DNA from: Epiperipatus broadwayi
Taxonomy: Eukaryota > Onychophora > Udeonychophora > Euonychophora > Peripatidae
Direction of reading: 5' to 3'
DNA: 64,000 nucleotides
Assembly: GCA_028023455.1 (NCBI GenBank)
Contig: JAQFVV010000143.1
Span: 2,582,001 to 2,646,000 of the forward strand
This document shows positions 33,826 to 44,989 of the stretch, one piece after another. The notes below the pieces were generated by a model. The model saw only the letters and a program-made list of their open reading frames with translations, ran no database searches and was not told where the DNA came from. Within the stretch, counting starts at the first letter, position 1; the number at the start of each line of letters is the position of its first letter. The position numbers were made by a program, and so were the translations under genes.

Positions 33826-36800
33826 ATGTTCTGGATAGAGATTTTAAATGTTTTCTCACATCGCACTTATTAAAAGATTTAAATTGATAACAAACTTCTA
33901 ATGATGTTAATAATAAATATTAAACACATTAATACTTGTAGGAATATATGCATCTAATGAACATTTGTTCTAAGAATTTATATTCTGTCTTTAGGCTCAA
34001 TAAAACAAAATTACATAATCCCACAAATCCTAACATATTAAAACACAACATGAACAAAAATGTGTCTATCACCTATGAAAAATGCTGTGCTTTTACTAAA
34101 TTGAAAATCATTATTAGATTAATAATTATGCTTTTTTTCATTCCAAACAAGTTCCTTATTTTTTACTTACTCCATTACTGTAGATACAAGATTACATATA
34201 ATTGGGAAACTTTTCGGTCTTCTCTTCACCTTTGCTAAAAAGATAAATGCAAATCTTTATTGCAAATTTATGAGAGATATACTCTTTGTTATCAGTCATA
34301 CTTTCCTTATTAATAAATCATGTTCTGTTTTTTCCAAATTGGTGTTCATTTAAAGCATTAATACTTTTTGCTTATTTTTTGGAATGCAATATAGTCCAAG
34401 TTGAGTTAAACTGGCAATTATTTGACTGTAATAAGTTTTTTTTTAAGAAAAAAGTTCTTATAGATTTCAATTTTTATAATGACATATCATAAATATTAAT
34501 AATTGATACTGCAATGAGACATTTGTCTATTACCATCCATGCCTAGATATTTATAATGGATATCATGAGAAATGCTTCATAAAAGATAGACTTTAGATAG
34601 GTTTTAAAGATGCTGAAAAATAGATCATATCAGCTTGATACCTCAAATTTGTCGTCATTCTTTTATTTAACTTGTTGTGGCTACAACCAGTATGTGACAC
34701 TGGTATAAATGTTTAAATCCCTTAATTTCATCTAATTTTTTTAATTGAACAGATATCTGTCTTAATACCTTCCTAATAATGCATCTATTTGCAAAAATTA
34801 AATTAGTTAATTTAGTTATTGTAGTATAAATTTTATAATCCTTTTTTAAAGGTTTAGTGATATTTCATACTGTTTGTAGTCTAAATGGCTGTAAATTTCT
34901 TCTTTCTTTGCAAATGTTTGCTGTTTTTCTTCATACTTTTTAAGAAAAATATAAAACTTATTGTAACTAATGCTTACAATAATAAAAAGCAAATTTATTT
35001 TATTATAATGACTCATTGTAAGAAAGCAATCAAATGAATCTGATTAAATAAAAGTAATTTTATTTCTTCATTTTTGCACTCTTATCGCTATATTTTTTTA
35101 AAAAATTTACACAAATATTTTAATAGTTATTGTAAATAATGCTTATAATAAAAAAAAAAAAATCAAATTTGAAACAAAATCAAATATTCTTTTTAGGAGT
35201 GGTATGAGTTACTTGTTGTAGCATTTATGTTAATATACTGTGTTTTAGCCTATGCGAATCATTAAACAATATTGTCACAATGACTAAAAAATATTAAATA
35301 TATGCAGGATAACAAGGAGTAACATAAAATAATTAATTATTAGAATCACAGAATATATGTTTTCTTAGCAAATGATTCACATTATTTAGCAGCAGTCAGT
35401 CAATTTAACAAGTATATCCTTTCACAGAAAAATTTACATAATTATACACCAATTGCTGAATCATCAACCCAGTCATCCTACTACTATTTTATGCATAATT
35501 TCTGAATATAGTTATCATATTAGTATATATGAGTATTATTACTGTCTAGTATAAAAATCTAGTGCATTTTTACATCTTATTAGGTGAATATTTATTACAT
35601 TTCTACAATTCAATATTACAATATTCCCAATTTATATCATAAATCATTTTTATTACAAATAGTCAATTTGCCCTATAACAATAAAAAACATTCATACCAA
35701 GTTGTTTATATGCATCATTTTTACAAGATTCACATAATTCTCATTATATTTATGTGTTTTCATCTCATATTGTCAGCACAGTACTTGCAAAAGAATATCA
35801 GTTATGATCTTACTGCAGATAGATTGCCAGACAGCATTTGATAATGTAAATTGCCATACATTAACCTAATTAGTCTTGTCTCTCTTTGATGGGTAATCAA
35901 TTATATAAATCTCATTTTGCATGAACAAAAAATATCAGAGAATTTTTCTATTTCAAATTATTAAAGGACGTGCACAAGGCTCACTATAGCTCCAATATTA
36001 TTTGCAGATTATATTAATTCACTGTTGCTGAAAATGTGACACAAATAGACCACAACATAAAAGTTAGTTTCATTTCAAAACCTTATTAATGATTTTTAAT
36101 TTCAATTTTTGGTTTTGATAATATTAAAGAAGAAAGGTGGTCATGAGATGTAAAGAAGAAAAGTTCTTGTTTTCACTATCAGGCAATATTGCTTGGATTA
36201 TTATTGGATACAACCATGCATATAGTCCTTTTCATTAATTCAATTTTACTGTAATAAACTGGTTAATGGCATAACCTCTGAAGCAAATTAAAAAAAATTA
36301 TGAAAAGTTTTATGATCCGCTTTAGGCAGAAAGTGACAAAACTTGCAGACAGAATATGCATTTAGTGATCAGTAATTGAAATGCCAAAGTTGTAAATAGA
36401 AAATAAATTATTATTGGATAACATGAACATGGAAATATAATGGCCAGTAAATTTTTGAAAATTCAGTTATCTTATTATCAGATGGAGCTTCAGTTATGCA
36501 AATGATATACTGGATAGAGTTCTTAGAAGTCAAGTATATTACAATCTTGACACTATGAGGTGGAAGATTTCTATTTAATAGCAAAAATATGATTTCAAGT
36601 TATCTGAAATAGATTACAAATGATTTAGGAACATATTTCAAATGAAGCTGTAAAAGAAATATAAACATACCCAATGCCCTAGATATAATTCGGAGAAATA
36701 TCACTTTTAAGAATAACATTACAAATTAATTTGAGGACTTGAGATGCAACTGATAGAAAACAAGACAAATTATTGATAAGATGAAATGAATGATTAGAAA

Positions 36801-36999
36801 TTAATTTGACTATGATGAAACAATCAAAAAAATATATAAATGGATATCAAGAATACAATGGCAACTTTATAGAAAAGAAAGTTAAAATTAAAAAGAATAA
36901 AAACATTAAAAAAAAAGAAATCTTTTGATGAATTTGTGAGATTAAAAGAAAGTTACAATCTTATTTGAATTTAGAAAAAAACTGTTCATTAACAGATTA

Positions 37000-37445
37000 T
37001 AAGATCAAATATATATATATAATATTTAAATATATGTATATTGTCTATACTAAACTTAATATAATTATAAGGGACTTAACTTGAACTTTCAAGGTCCCTA
37101 TATCTGTCTAATTTATCACATATAAATAATACACATAACCACATACATGTGAAAAAGATAAATGATCTCCAATATGTCTATTTCATGCTGAAACAGCACT
37201 CATCAGTTAGTCCAGATCACCATCTTCCACACATATATACAATCAGTGCTCAATTTATATTAAGATAGCAAATGTTTAAACTGAAATGGACAAGCTTCAG
37301 TTCTTCTCCATTCTCTAACTCTTTAGCCATTCATTTCATTGAAAATTCGAGGATGGAATGCTCAAAACCCTTATTGATGCCAATATTATTGTTATGCCCA
37401 TGTTAACCTTAAGTCAGTCTGACCCCTCACACATAGGATCTTAAT
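37000..37445 (-). repeat. Family A hammerhead repeat, inverted unit
   Basis: Near-complete minus-strand unit. In element orientation it contains the 3' block GGCATCAATAAGGGTTTTGA, the block TATCTTAATATAAATTGAGC, the ribozyme core, the B-box region and the AT-rich tail. It abuts the plus-strand array at about 37445. Confidence 0.85.
37163..37219 (-). ncRNA. Type I hammerhead ribozyme core (family A), nearly intact
   Basis: Minus strand: UGAUC-UGGA-CUAA, CUGAUGA (37200-37206), stem II GUGCUG-UUU-CAGCAU, GAA (37182-37184), AUAGACAUA, UUGG-A-GAUCA. All conserved core bases are present. Stem II has 5 Watson-Crick pairs plus a G-U pair; stem I is UUGG/CUAA (one G-U) and GAUCA/UGAUC around an internal loop; stem III is short (2 bp). 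The predicted cleavage is after AUA, between 37173 and 37172. This is the best-preserved copy. Confidence 0.75.
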
Positions 37446-37532
37446 ATTGGAGATCATTTACCTTTTTCACATATGTGTGGTCACATGTATTAGTTGTCTA
37501 GGATAAATTGGATAGATGTAGGGAGCTTGAAA

Positions 37533-37542
37533 GTTCAAGTCC
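37533..37542 (+). promoter_or_regulatory. Pol III B-box-like element in family A
   Basis: GTTCAAGTCC here, GTTCGAGTCC at 38002-38011, and GGTTCAAATCC on the minus strand at 61724-61734 all fit the tRNA B box (GGTTCGANTCC). It lies about 90 nt after the predicted ribozyme cleavage point in each unit. An A box is not clear; TGTGGTTATGTGTATTAG about 50 nt upstream is a weak candidate. Confidence 0.55.
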
Positions 37543-37868
37543 CTTATAATTACATTAAGTTTAGTATACACAATATACATATATTTAAATATTACATATT
37601 CAGCCTGTATTCTGCCCATTCCTCTTCTATATAATTAAATGGACATATTAAATCTTATGTGTGAGGCTTCAGAGTGAATTAAAGTCAAATGGGTATGATA
37701 ATAATATTGGCATCAACAAAGGCTTTGATCATTCCATCCTCGGATTTTCAATGAAATTGATAACTGAAGATTTGGATAGTGGAGAAGATTGAAGTTGTTC
37801 ATTAAAGTTCAAAGACTTGCTATCTTAATATAAACTGAGCATCGATTGTATATATGTGTTGGAGATAG

Positions 37869-37925
37869 TGATCTGGACCAACTGATGAGTACTGTTTCAG
37901 CACGAAATATGTATATTAGAGATCA
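37869..37925 (+). ncRNA. Type I hammerhead ribozyme core (family A)
   Basis: UGAUC-UGGA-CCAA, CUGAUGA (37882-37888), stem II GUACUG-UUU-CAGCAC (one A-C mismatch), GAA (37904-37906), stem III AUA-UG-UAU, A (37915), UUAG-A-GAUCA. All core bases are intact; one mismatch lies in stem I and one in stem II. Stem III of about 3 bp with a 2-nt loop is the same geometry as the short stem III of schistosome and newt type I hammerheads, which cleave better as dimers. Confidence 0.75.
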
Positions 37926-38317
37926 TTTATCTTTTTCAGATATATGTAGACATGTGTATTAGTTATATAAGATAAATTGGATAGATGTAGGGAACTTGAA
38001 AGTTCGAGTCCAGTTTAGACAATATACATATATTTAAATATTACATATTCAGCTTGTATTCTGCTCATCTCTCTTCTGTGTAATTAAATGGACATATTAA
38101 GGTTGTGTGAAAGGTCAGATTGACTTAAGGTCAACATGGGTATGATAATAATATTGGCATCAACAAGGGCTTTGAGCATTTCATCCTCAGATTTTCAATG
38201 AAATGGATGGCTGAAGAGTTGAAGCCATGGAGAAGATTGAAGTTTGTCCATTAAAGTTTAAAGATTTTCTATCTTAATATAAACTGAGCACGGATCGTAT
38301 ATATGTGTGGGAGATCG

Positions 38318-38374
38318 TGATCTGGATCAACTGATAAATGCTGGATCAGCACAAAATACATATATTGGAGATCA
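38318..38374 (+). ncRNA. Decayed hammerhead core (family A)
   Basis: UGAUC-UGGA-UCAA, CUGAUAA (38331-38337), AUGCUG-GAU-CAGCAC, AAA (38353-38355), AUACAUAUA, UUGG-A-GAUCA. G8 and G12 are both A, so it is predicted inactive although the stems are still recognisable. Confidence 0.65.
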
Positions 38375-38571
38375 TTTATCTTTTTCATATGTATATAGTT
38401 ATGTGTATTAATTGTATAAGATAAATTGGATAGATATAGGGAGCATGAAAGTTCGAGTTCAAGTCCCTTGTAATATACAGTATATATTATAAGGGACTTG
38501 AACTCTACATTAAGTTTAGTATAGATAATATACATATATCTAAATACTATACATATATATATATAATGCCA

Positions 38572-38609
38572 TTATCAAAAATAGGGGGACTATATCACAT
38601 TTTTGATAA
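38572..38609. repeat. Perfect 11-bp inverted repeat at the end of the array
   Basis: TTATCAAAAAT (38572-38582) and ATTTTTGATAA (38599-38609) form a perfect hairpin with a 16-nt loop containing GGGGG. It stands just past the last family A unit; no function is known. Confidence 0.6.
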
Positions 38610-39924
38610 CGTCAGCTATTCAGAATAATCCTCAGTAATGAAAGATGTCAAATTAGTTTTCAGATATTTGTCAAAGATAAATGATAGGAATTTATAATTT
38701 TGCATCATAAAAAATTAAAAAATTAATTCTTGATGAAGAGGCAAACACCCTTTTCATCATCAATGATTATTTTTTTCAGAGAATTCATCACAATAACTTG
38801 AGGTCATAAAAGATTTTTGGATTCATATGAAAGTGGCCTAATTTATCAAAATGGGTTGCACATGAGCATTTAGCAGTGCATTTAATGTGTCATGTTCTTT
38901 TAACAACCAAACTGATATGCATGAGTACTAAAATCAAAACTATTGATGCTGTAATATTTTACCTGTTGATTTCAGAATGTGGTTTTTGTAGTTTAGGGTA
39001 GTGGTAGAATGGCAGATTTTAGAATTCTATGGATCACAGCTCATCTCTGTTACTTCCAATGCTGAAATGTCTATGAATTCCCGAGCAACAAATCATCCAA
39101 TTATTGTTATTTAATTTTTCACTACTTTTTTTGTTGACTCACTCATATAATTTATATATGAAATAGTGTATCATTTGACAATTATCTAATTATATTTATT
39201 CCTTTAATGCATTTTTGCATATAAAAATATATTAGTATTTTTAAATTGACATTATATAAAAAATATGTAAAAATAGAATTAATGGAAGGACATTATTTAT
39301 CCTATTATTTAAATATTTTCTAATTTCTTAGTTATATTTAATAAGTAATTTTAGTAGATATTTTTCATTTTCTAATTTAATATCTATCATGTTTGGAAAA
39401 GATTGTTATTTTAGATGGTCAAAATTGATTAATAGTGATAAAGGTTGTTTTGATTAAATTAATGATAAATAAAATAAATTATAAAATGAGTAGGATTGAA
39501 AATAAAATTATGTGGGAATAGATTTTAGCATTATATATATTAATTAATACATATTAATATTTTAATGAGTATGTATAATTAATTATATATTTTGAAATAT
39601 TAAGAAATATGTGGAAATTTTTTTAAAACAATATATAAGGATATTTATATATTGATAGGAATATATGTTTGTTTATAACATATTTGTGTATATATTATAT
39701 ATATGAATGTATAATGCTATTTACCAGACTTATGATATTTCTCTTGAGAAATACTATATTTTAAATAGTTGAAACAGTGAGTTATATATATTTTAAGTTG
39801 ATTCAGAAAGAAATTCAAGATATTAATATATTAATAAGTTATGGGGCATTAATGATTTATTAATATTTTCAAGATTTGATTTCAAACATATTTGTTTCAT
39901 TACATTGTGGTTAAGTTTTTTTTT

Positions 39925-40000
39925 TTCATATGTCAAAGCATCAGCCAGGAAGCGAACCTGCAAACCCGGGACAACTGCTTGTAAGGTTTTTAAACTCAAT
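39925..40000 (-). mobile_element. Partial copy of the tRNA-derived SINE
   Basis: The minus strand reads CTTACAAGCAGTTGTCCCGG, a GCAGGTTCGCTTCCTGG B-box segment and GATGCTTTGACATATGAAAA, matching the 3' half of the SINE at 25766-25872 and ending in an A tail (the T run at 39919-39927). The 5' part with the A box is missing. Confidence 0.75.
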
Positions 40001-43000
40001 AATCCTAATTTAGGAACACTATACTTATAAAGAGGTATAGTCGTATAGGAGCAAAGTGAATTATTCATCATATAGCCTGATAATATTGAGTGTCATCTTG
40101 TGTTATTGCAAAAACATTGTAATGTACGATGTTTTTGTTTACTTAAAATTTGGAAAGTTTTTATTCTCATTATTTCTGTTTGCTTTTGCATGCATTTGGG
40201 GATCTATTGATTAGTTAAGTATAAAATAATACTCTGACTATAGATATAAATAAATATTAGTCATGCCACTCATAGTTTCTATTTTTTATTTATTTACTGG
40301 AATAAATGGACAGTCATAAATAATTCAATACTCTCATACTTGTCATATAGATACAGGAGCATACTATTCTAACATATATATGTTGTAATGGATGGATGAA
40401 TGAGATAGCCATAACATGAAGGGAGAGAAAAATAAAAAATTACTCTAGGCTTCAGTACAGAGAAAATTAAACAAAAAAGAAAAAAGAAAATTATTAAAAA
40501 TTTGTTTATACTGCAAAGAATTGTTCAAAAATTTAAATTGAAAATCTTGCAAATATAATCATGCAAATGCAAAGATGATTTTGATACATTTTTAAAAGTA
40601 TAATGAATGGAAATATTTTAATAGACATATAATGATGAACATTTTTTATTTAATATTCAAAATGATTTTGGAGCAAGGTTGGTTATCTTATCTGTGAAAT
40701 GTCACAAAATATGTTTTCAATCAAAAATAATAAGTTATTTGTCATCTTCTGGAAGATCTAGATGGAACTGGATTTAAAAAAAAGGTAATTTTGATTTAAT
40801 CAAGAATGAATGGTGACTTAATAATAGTGTAGCTTTAATCAATAATAGTGCTTATAAGAATGCATGGATAATCTTCTGAATTAAATGTACCCATGGTTGA
40901 TTAAAATCTTCATTTTGTCTTCCTATCTAACAAATTGTGCTAACACAAATTATGCCCGAATCAAGGAAAATAAAATTTCTCTATTTATCCATCAAATCAG
41001 TGGCTAAACATAAACTTCTGTAACATGCTAAAATATAATACAATATAGAGTTGCCTGTATCCTATTCTAATAATCAGATAAAAGGAAGGAAAGAAGTAAA
41101 TTAGAATTAATGCAGAGAGACAGTCATTCAATTTTATACTCATTGATGGATTCCATTCTTAACAAAGGACTGTAATCAGATAATGTGCACAGAAACTATG
41201 AAACTTTGCTCTATTGCTAGAAACTATAGATTATTTTCTTTTAAAGTTGCACAAACAAATCAAACTGGAGAATTAATATTAATAAAAGGGAGATCTTCAA
41301 AATAACTGAAATATGATGGTATATATTTAAAAAAAATGATATAAAAAAATATGTGTATATTAATGTGTGGAAATTATATTTATGCTTGCCATAATTATAA
41401 AATATTTTAATAATGTTTTAATCTGCATATTTAAAATCATATCATTGTTAATAAAGTTAATAGATGAAGTCTATGACTGAATTATTAAAGATAAATTGCA
41501 TTAGGTCATAATTTTATTGACTATATCAAGAATCTACAATTAATCATATTATAAAAAAGAATAGAAGCATAAATATCAGGTACCCATAAGTAAAGGAATG
41601 AATCCAAAATTTTTTGTTTTAATTAATAATCATGATGTGGGAAATAAGGTTGGGTGAATATAAAAAGACAAATGTGTATGCATATAAATGTGGTAGTTAT
41701 AATACATGTGCAAGATATCTAGGGATGAAACTGAATAAAGATTGATTGATTAATAAATCCAAGAATTAATAAATTTTATTATTTGCTGTATAAGAAAGGC
41801 AAACATAACTTATATTTCTAATAATATGATAATTATATTATATTAGGATATGTAGTGGTGGATTTCATTAGTAATTAAAGTAAAATAGGTTGATTCTTAA
41901 ATGAGATTTATAGAACCATGAACAGCATATATACTTCTTAAAAATATACTCAATATGCATGTAGAATTTTGAAGCCATGTATGGGATAAATAATAAATGA
42001 GCCAATATGCATTGATAAAGAAAAACAGAATCGTAACTCTTTTGATGGAGAAATTTAATATCCTCCTCTGGCATAACCTTGCTCACATTCACACATGCTC
42101 TCATGAATGGGAAATATCTAATTTTTTCAAATGATGAACTCATGGTTCCTTAAATGCAGACTTTCTTAAATATGAATTTAGAACTTGGGTTTAAATGAAG
42201 TTGCTTTTTAAAAAAACAAAGCAAACTCTTAATATAAATCCTAAATAAGAGTCTAAATATTGTAAAATAATTATAGATAATATCTACTTCATGCGTGATG
42301 TCAACACACATCTTTCCTATGGAAATCCAAACATTATATCTACATGCATTAAAACTTATACACACTTACATTCACAGCATCTAGTTGTTGTTATTGTATA
42401 GAATACAGATATGCGAGATCCCCATTTCGTAATGTATTCTTATGATAACAATCAGTTTTAACCTCCAAATATAAGTTTGAGAGATGTATATTCTTTTATT
42501 CAGTTTATCTAATCTGTGGCATAGAGAAATAAGGTCAAGTATAGATGTAATGCAAGAGATAGCTGTGAACCAAGCTTATTCATACAAGTTGTATAAAAAC
42601 CAATAATAGAATGAGAGAAGGAAACTTATTTTGCATTCAAATAGAAAACGAATTTAATGGTGGAATTTATAAATTTCATAATAAAGAGAGAGAGAATTAA
42701 TTAAAAAATTCACATCAAAATTTTGGTCAGTAGTAATTTTTCTGGACAGTGCAAATCTCAAAAATGGTGAGGAAAGAACTTACTGAAGTCTTGTTTGTAT
42801 TACATCTTTACTTGTTTAAAATTATGTTAATTTTCTTTTATTTTTTAGTACTTTTGTCAGTTAATTTCTGATAGGGTTGAAGGAGATAATTAGCTAGGAA
42901 TCCATATACTTCCTGATCAAATCAATTTTATATTTGATATTATAGTTTGTAATCTATATTTTTAATAAAATATGTATTCAACTATATTTTTAAATTTATG

Positions 43001-43229
43001 GCTGAGTGGTTTCATGTGTTTCACAATAAAAAAATTTATAATCAAATGTGTTCATAACTTCAAAAAAACTAAGAACCACTAACTTAAACTCATTGTATTC
43101 TTTATTACTTGTATAAAGATTATGTAATAATAAAAAATATAAACCTTAAAATCTTAAAAAAGAAAATTCTTGTTTTTAAAAAATATAGTAACAAAGAACA
43201 AGAAAGCAAAGTAGGCCATACTTTCAATG

Positions 43230-43870
43230 ACTCATATTCTAAATCAAGAGATAGTGCATATAATTAAAACTTAAGAATGAACAAATTCCACGAAATAATA
43301 GAATCATTTCAGGCATTTTAAAAGAAGCAGATGACAAAGTTATATATAAAATGTTTCAGTGATACAATATGCTAGATGATTGGAAGAATTCTTGTTAGTG
43401 ATATTTAAGAAAAGTGAAATTATTGGTGATTACAGACCTATTGGTTTTTACCAATTATAATATAGACTATTTATTAAAGTCATTACAAATCATCTAAAGT
43501 GAATTTTGGACACAAGTCAACAATTCAAAACAAGCTAATAGATTACATCCAAGAATTAAAGGAAATTATAGAAAGAAATGTATGAATATGAGTGATTATA
43601 TTGCATTGGAATTGTTGATTATGAAAATGTATTTGTCTCTTGAAACATTTCTGCTGTGATTAAAGCTTTGGAACATCATGATGTAGATTCAAAGTATTGT
43701 CAAATTCTGAAGAATATTTTTTAAAATGCAGAGACAATAAAAACATTTAAATTACTGTGAATGTTTAGCAGTATGATTCCATTTGTCCAAACTTTTTAAA
43801 TCAATTTTATGGGAAGTATTTTATGGATAAAAATGAAAAAAAAAATAGAGATTACTTATTGAGATGATTT
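43230..43870 (+). pseudogene. RTE-type LINE relic 2
   Basis: Frameshifted remnants: LLVIFKKSEIIGDYRPIGFY (about 43390-43450), then VDYENVFVS (about 43615-43645) and VIKALEHHDVDSKYCQILKN (about 43655-43715). These correspond to the RPISLL, VDYEKAFDS and VIEAL...YIRIL..IY region of RTE reverse transcriptases. Fully decayed. Confidence 0.65.
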
Positions 43871-43917
43871 ATGTATATTTTATTTGCTGTTATTAACATT
43901 AAATATTGGTAGTTGTA

Positions 43918-44015
43918 ACTTATGCCCCATGTGGCCGCAAGAGGTGCTGTTTCTGTGTCAACCACAGAAATATTCAGAATAGGGGGCCAAAAGCAGCGAT
44001 GCAAGTTCCAGCCAC
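43918..44015. other. Short GC-rich block
   Basis: TGCCCCATGTGGCCGCAAGA and nearby sequence contrast sharply with the AT-rich surroundings. It could be the end of a DNA transposon or an untranslated LINE tail; no partner end was found. Confidence 0.3.
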
Positions 44016-44406
44016 TAAATATTTTTAGTTTTATGATTAATAATTGAATAGAGGTCTGTTATTTTAATTATTTTAAATATAGATTTTTATATGATTTTTG
44101 TTTACATGATCATGTGAAGCTAGAATTTCCAGTGTTATTAAGTGATGATTTATTATTATTACTATTTTTGAAATTTATTTATTATAAATTTATCTTTCAA
44201 AAATTTTTGCAAACATATGTAGGGCAGAATCAGAATCTTTAAAAGTTATGCAAGGTTTGTCAGGATATAAACTCGAAATATTAAAATAATTTTTAAGATC
44301 TTATATATTGTTGAATAAGTTACATGCTCATTATTTTATTATCCAATTTTTGAATTATTTATTATGAATTCATTTAAGTGATACTGCTTTTGTGGAGGGG
44401 AGAAGC

Positions 44407-44684
44407 TAATAATAATAATCAACCCTTAAGCTATCAATAATCTCAACCTATAGTTAAGGCAACCTCCTTTAACAATAAAAGTGTTATCACCTTTATCTAT
44501 GAACAGATATGTTTATATAGACACTAAAGATTGCAACTTGATGAAGGAGTGTGAGATTAATAATGCAAAAAAGTTTAAATAAATCTCATTAATCAGACAA
44601 ATATAACCTTTTCTTTATTATTAAAGGAGGTTGCTTTGACTACAGGTTGACATTGTTGATAACTTAAGAGTTGATTGTTATCAT
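44407..44684. mobile_element. Fold-back MITE
   Basis: The arms (about 44407-44482 and 44612-44684) are inverted repeats of about 75 bp sharing AATCAAC-CTTAAG-TATCAA and GCAACCTCCTTTAA. The centre has no coding capacity. The ends do not identify a superfamily. Confidence 0.7.
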
Positions 44685-44989
44685 ATACATTTATAAACCT
44701 ATTAGAGCCTTGAGTAATTGTCTTTATTATCTTAGGGGATGAGGTATATATACACACACACATATATTATAAGAAAATATAATGTGGGAATATATGTCTT
44801 TCTCCTCTACTTCAAATATAACTATGAATTGGTAAAAACAGATATTAAAAAAAGTTTCAATAATATAAAACAACATCTTGGTATTGGAAATAAAAATTGT
44901 ATCAGTAATAATAAAAAAATGTGAAACTACTATTAAAAAAAAGGAGACATATTGAACTATGTGGAAGAACTACAAATAATAATATAGTA

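Larger units (their letters stand above)
33241..33870 (+). repeat. Family B hammerhead repeat, tandem plus copies
   Basis: Two plus-strand units with ribozyme cores 419 bp apart (core starts 33362 and 33781). Each unit holds GTGCTGGGTTTTGAGTTTAT, AGATCTAGTGTCC, the core, AGAGATTTTAAATGTTTTCT and the GTAATGTCACGTTATATATG region. The first unit lacks part of its 5' side. No Pol III box is obvious. Confidence 0.85.
37446..38570 (+). repeat. Family A hammerhead repeat, tandem array
   Basis: Three successive plus units with matching landmarks (ATAGATGTAG-type string) at 37512, 37981 and 38430, giving periods of 469 and 449 bp. Each unit runs: ribozyme 3' product start (TTGGAGATCATTT), B-box region, AT-rich tail (TTTAAATATTACATATTCAGC), the GGCATCAACAAGGGCTTTGA block, TATCTTAATATAAACTGAGC, GTATATATGTGTGGGAGAT, then the next core. 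The first unit begins directly at the cleavage point. The array ends near a short hairpin at 38572-38609. Confidence 0.85.

Noticed and set aside
35965-36060. Possible RT fragment (FADYI-like) near GGACGTGCACAAGGC
   Set aside because: Only a few residues fit and no flanking RT motif supports it.
38461-38500. Rho-independent-type terminator from the TATATTATAAGGGACTTG inverted sequence
   Set aside because: Eukaryotic intron context; the symmetry comes from repeat ends.
41868-42365. Two minus-strand frames of 91 and 71 codons
   Set aside because: No recognisable domain, no splice context and atypical composition; not supported as a gene.
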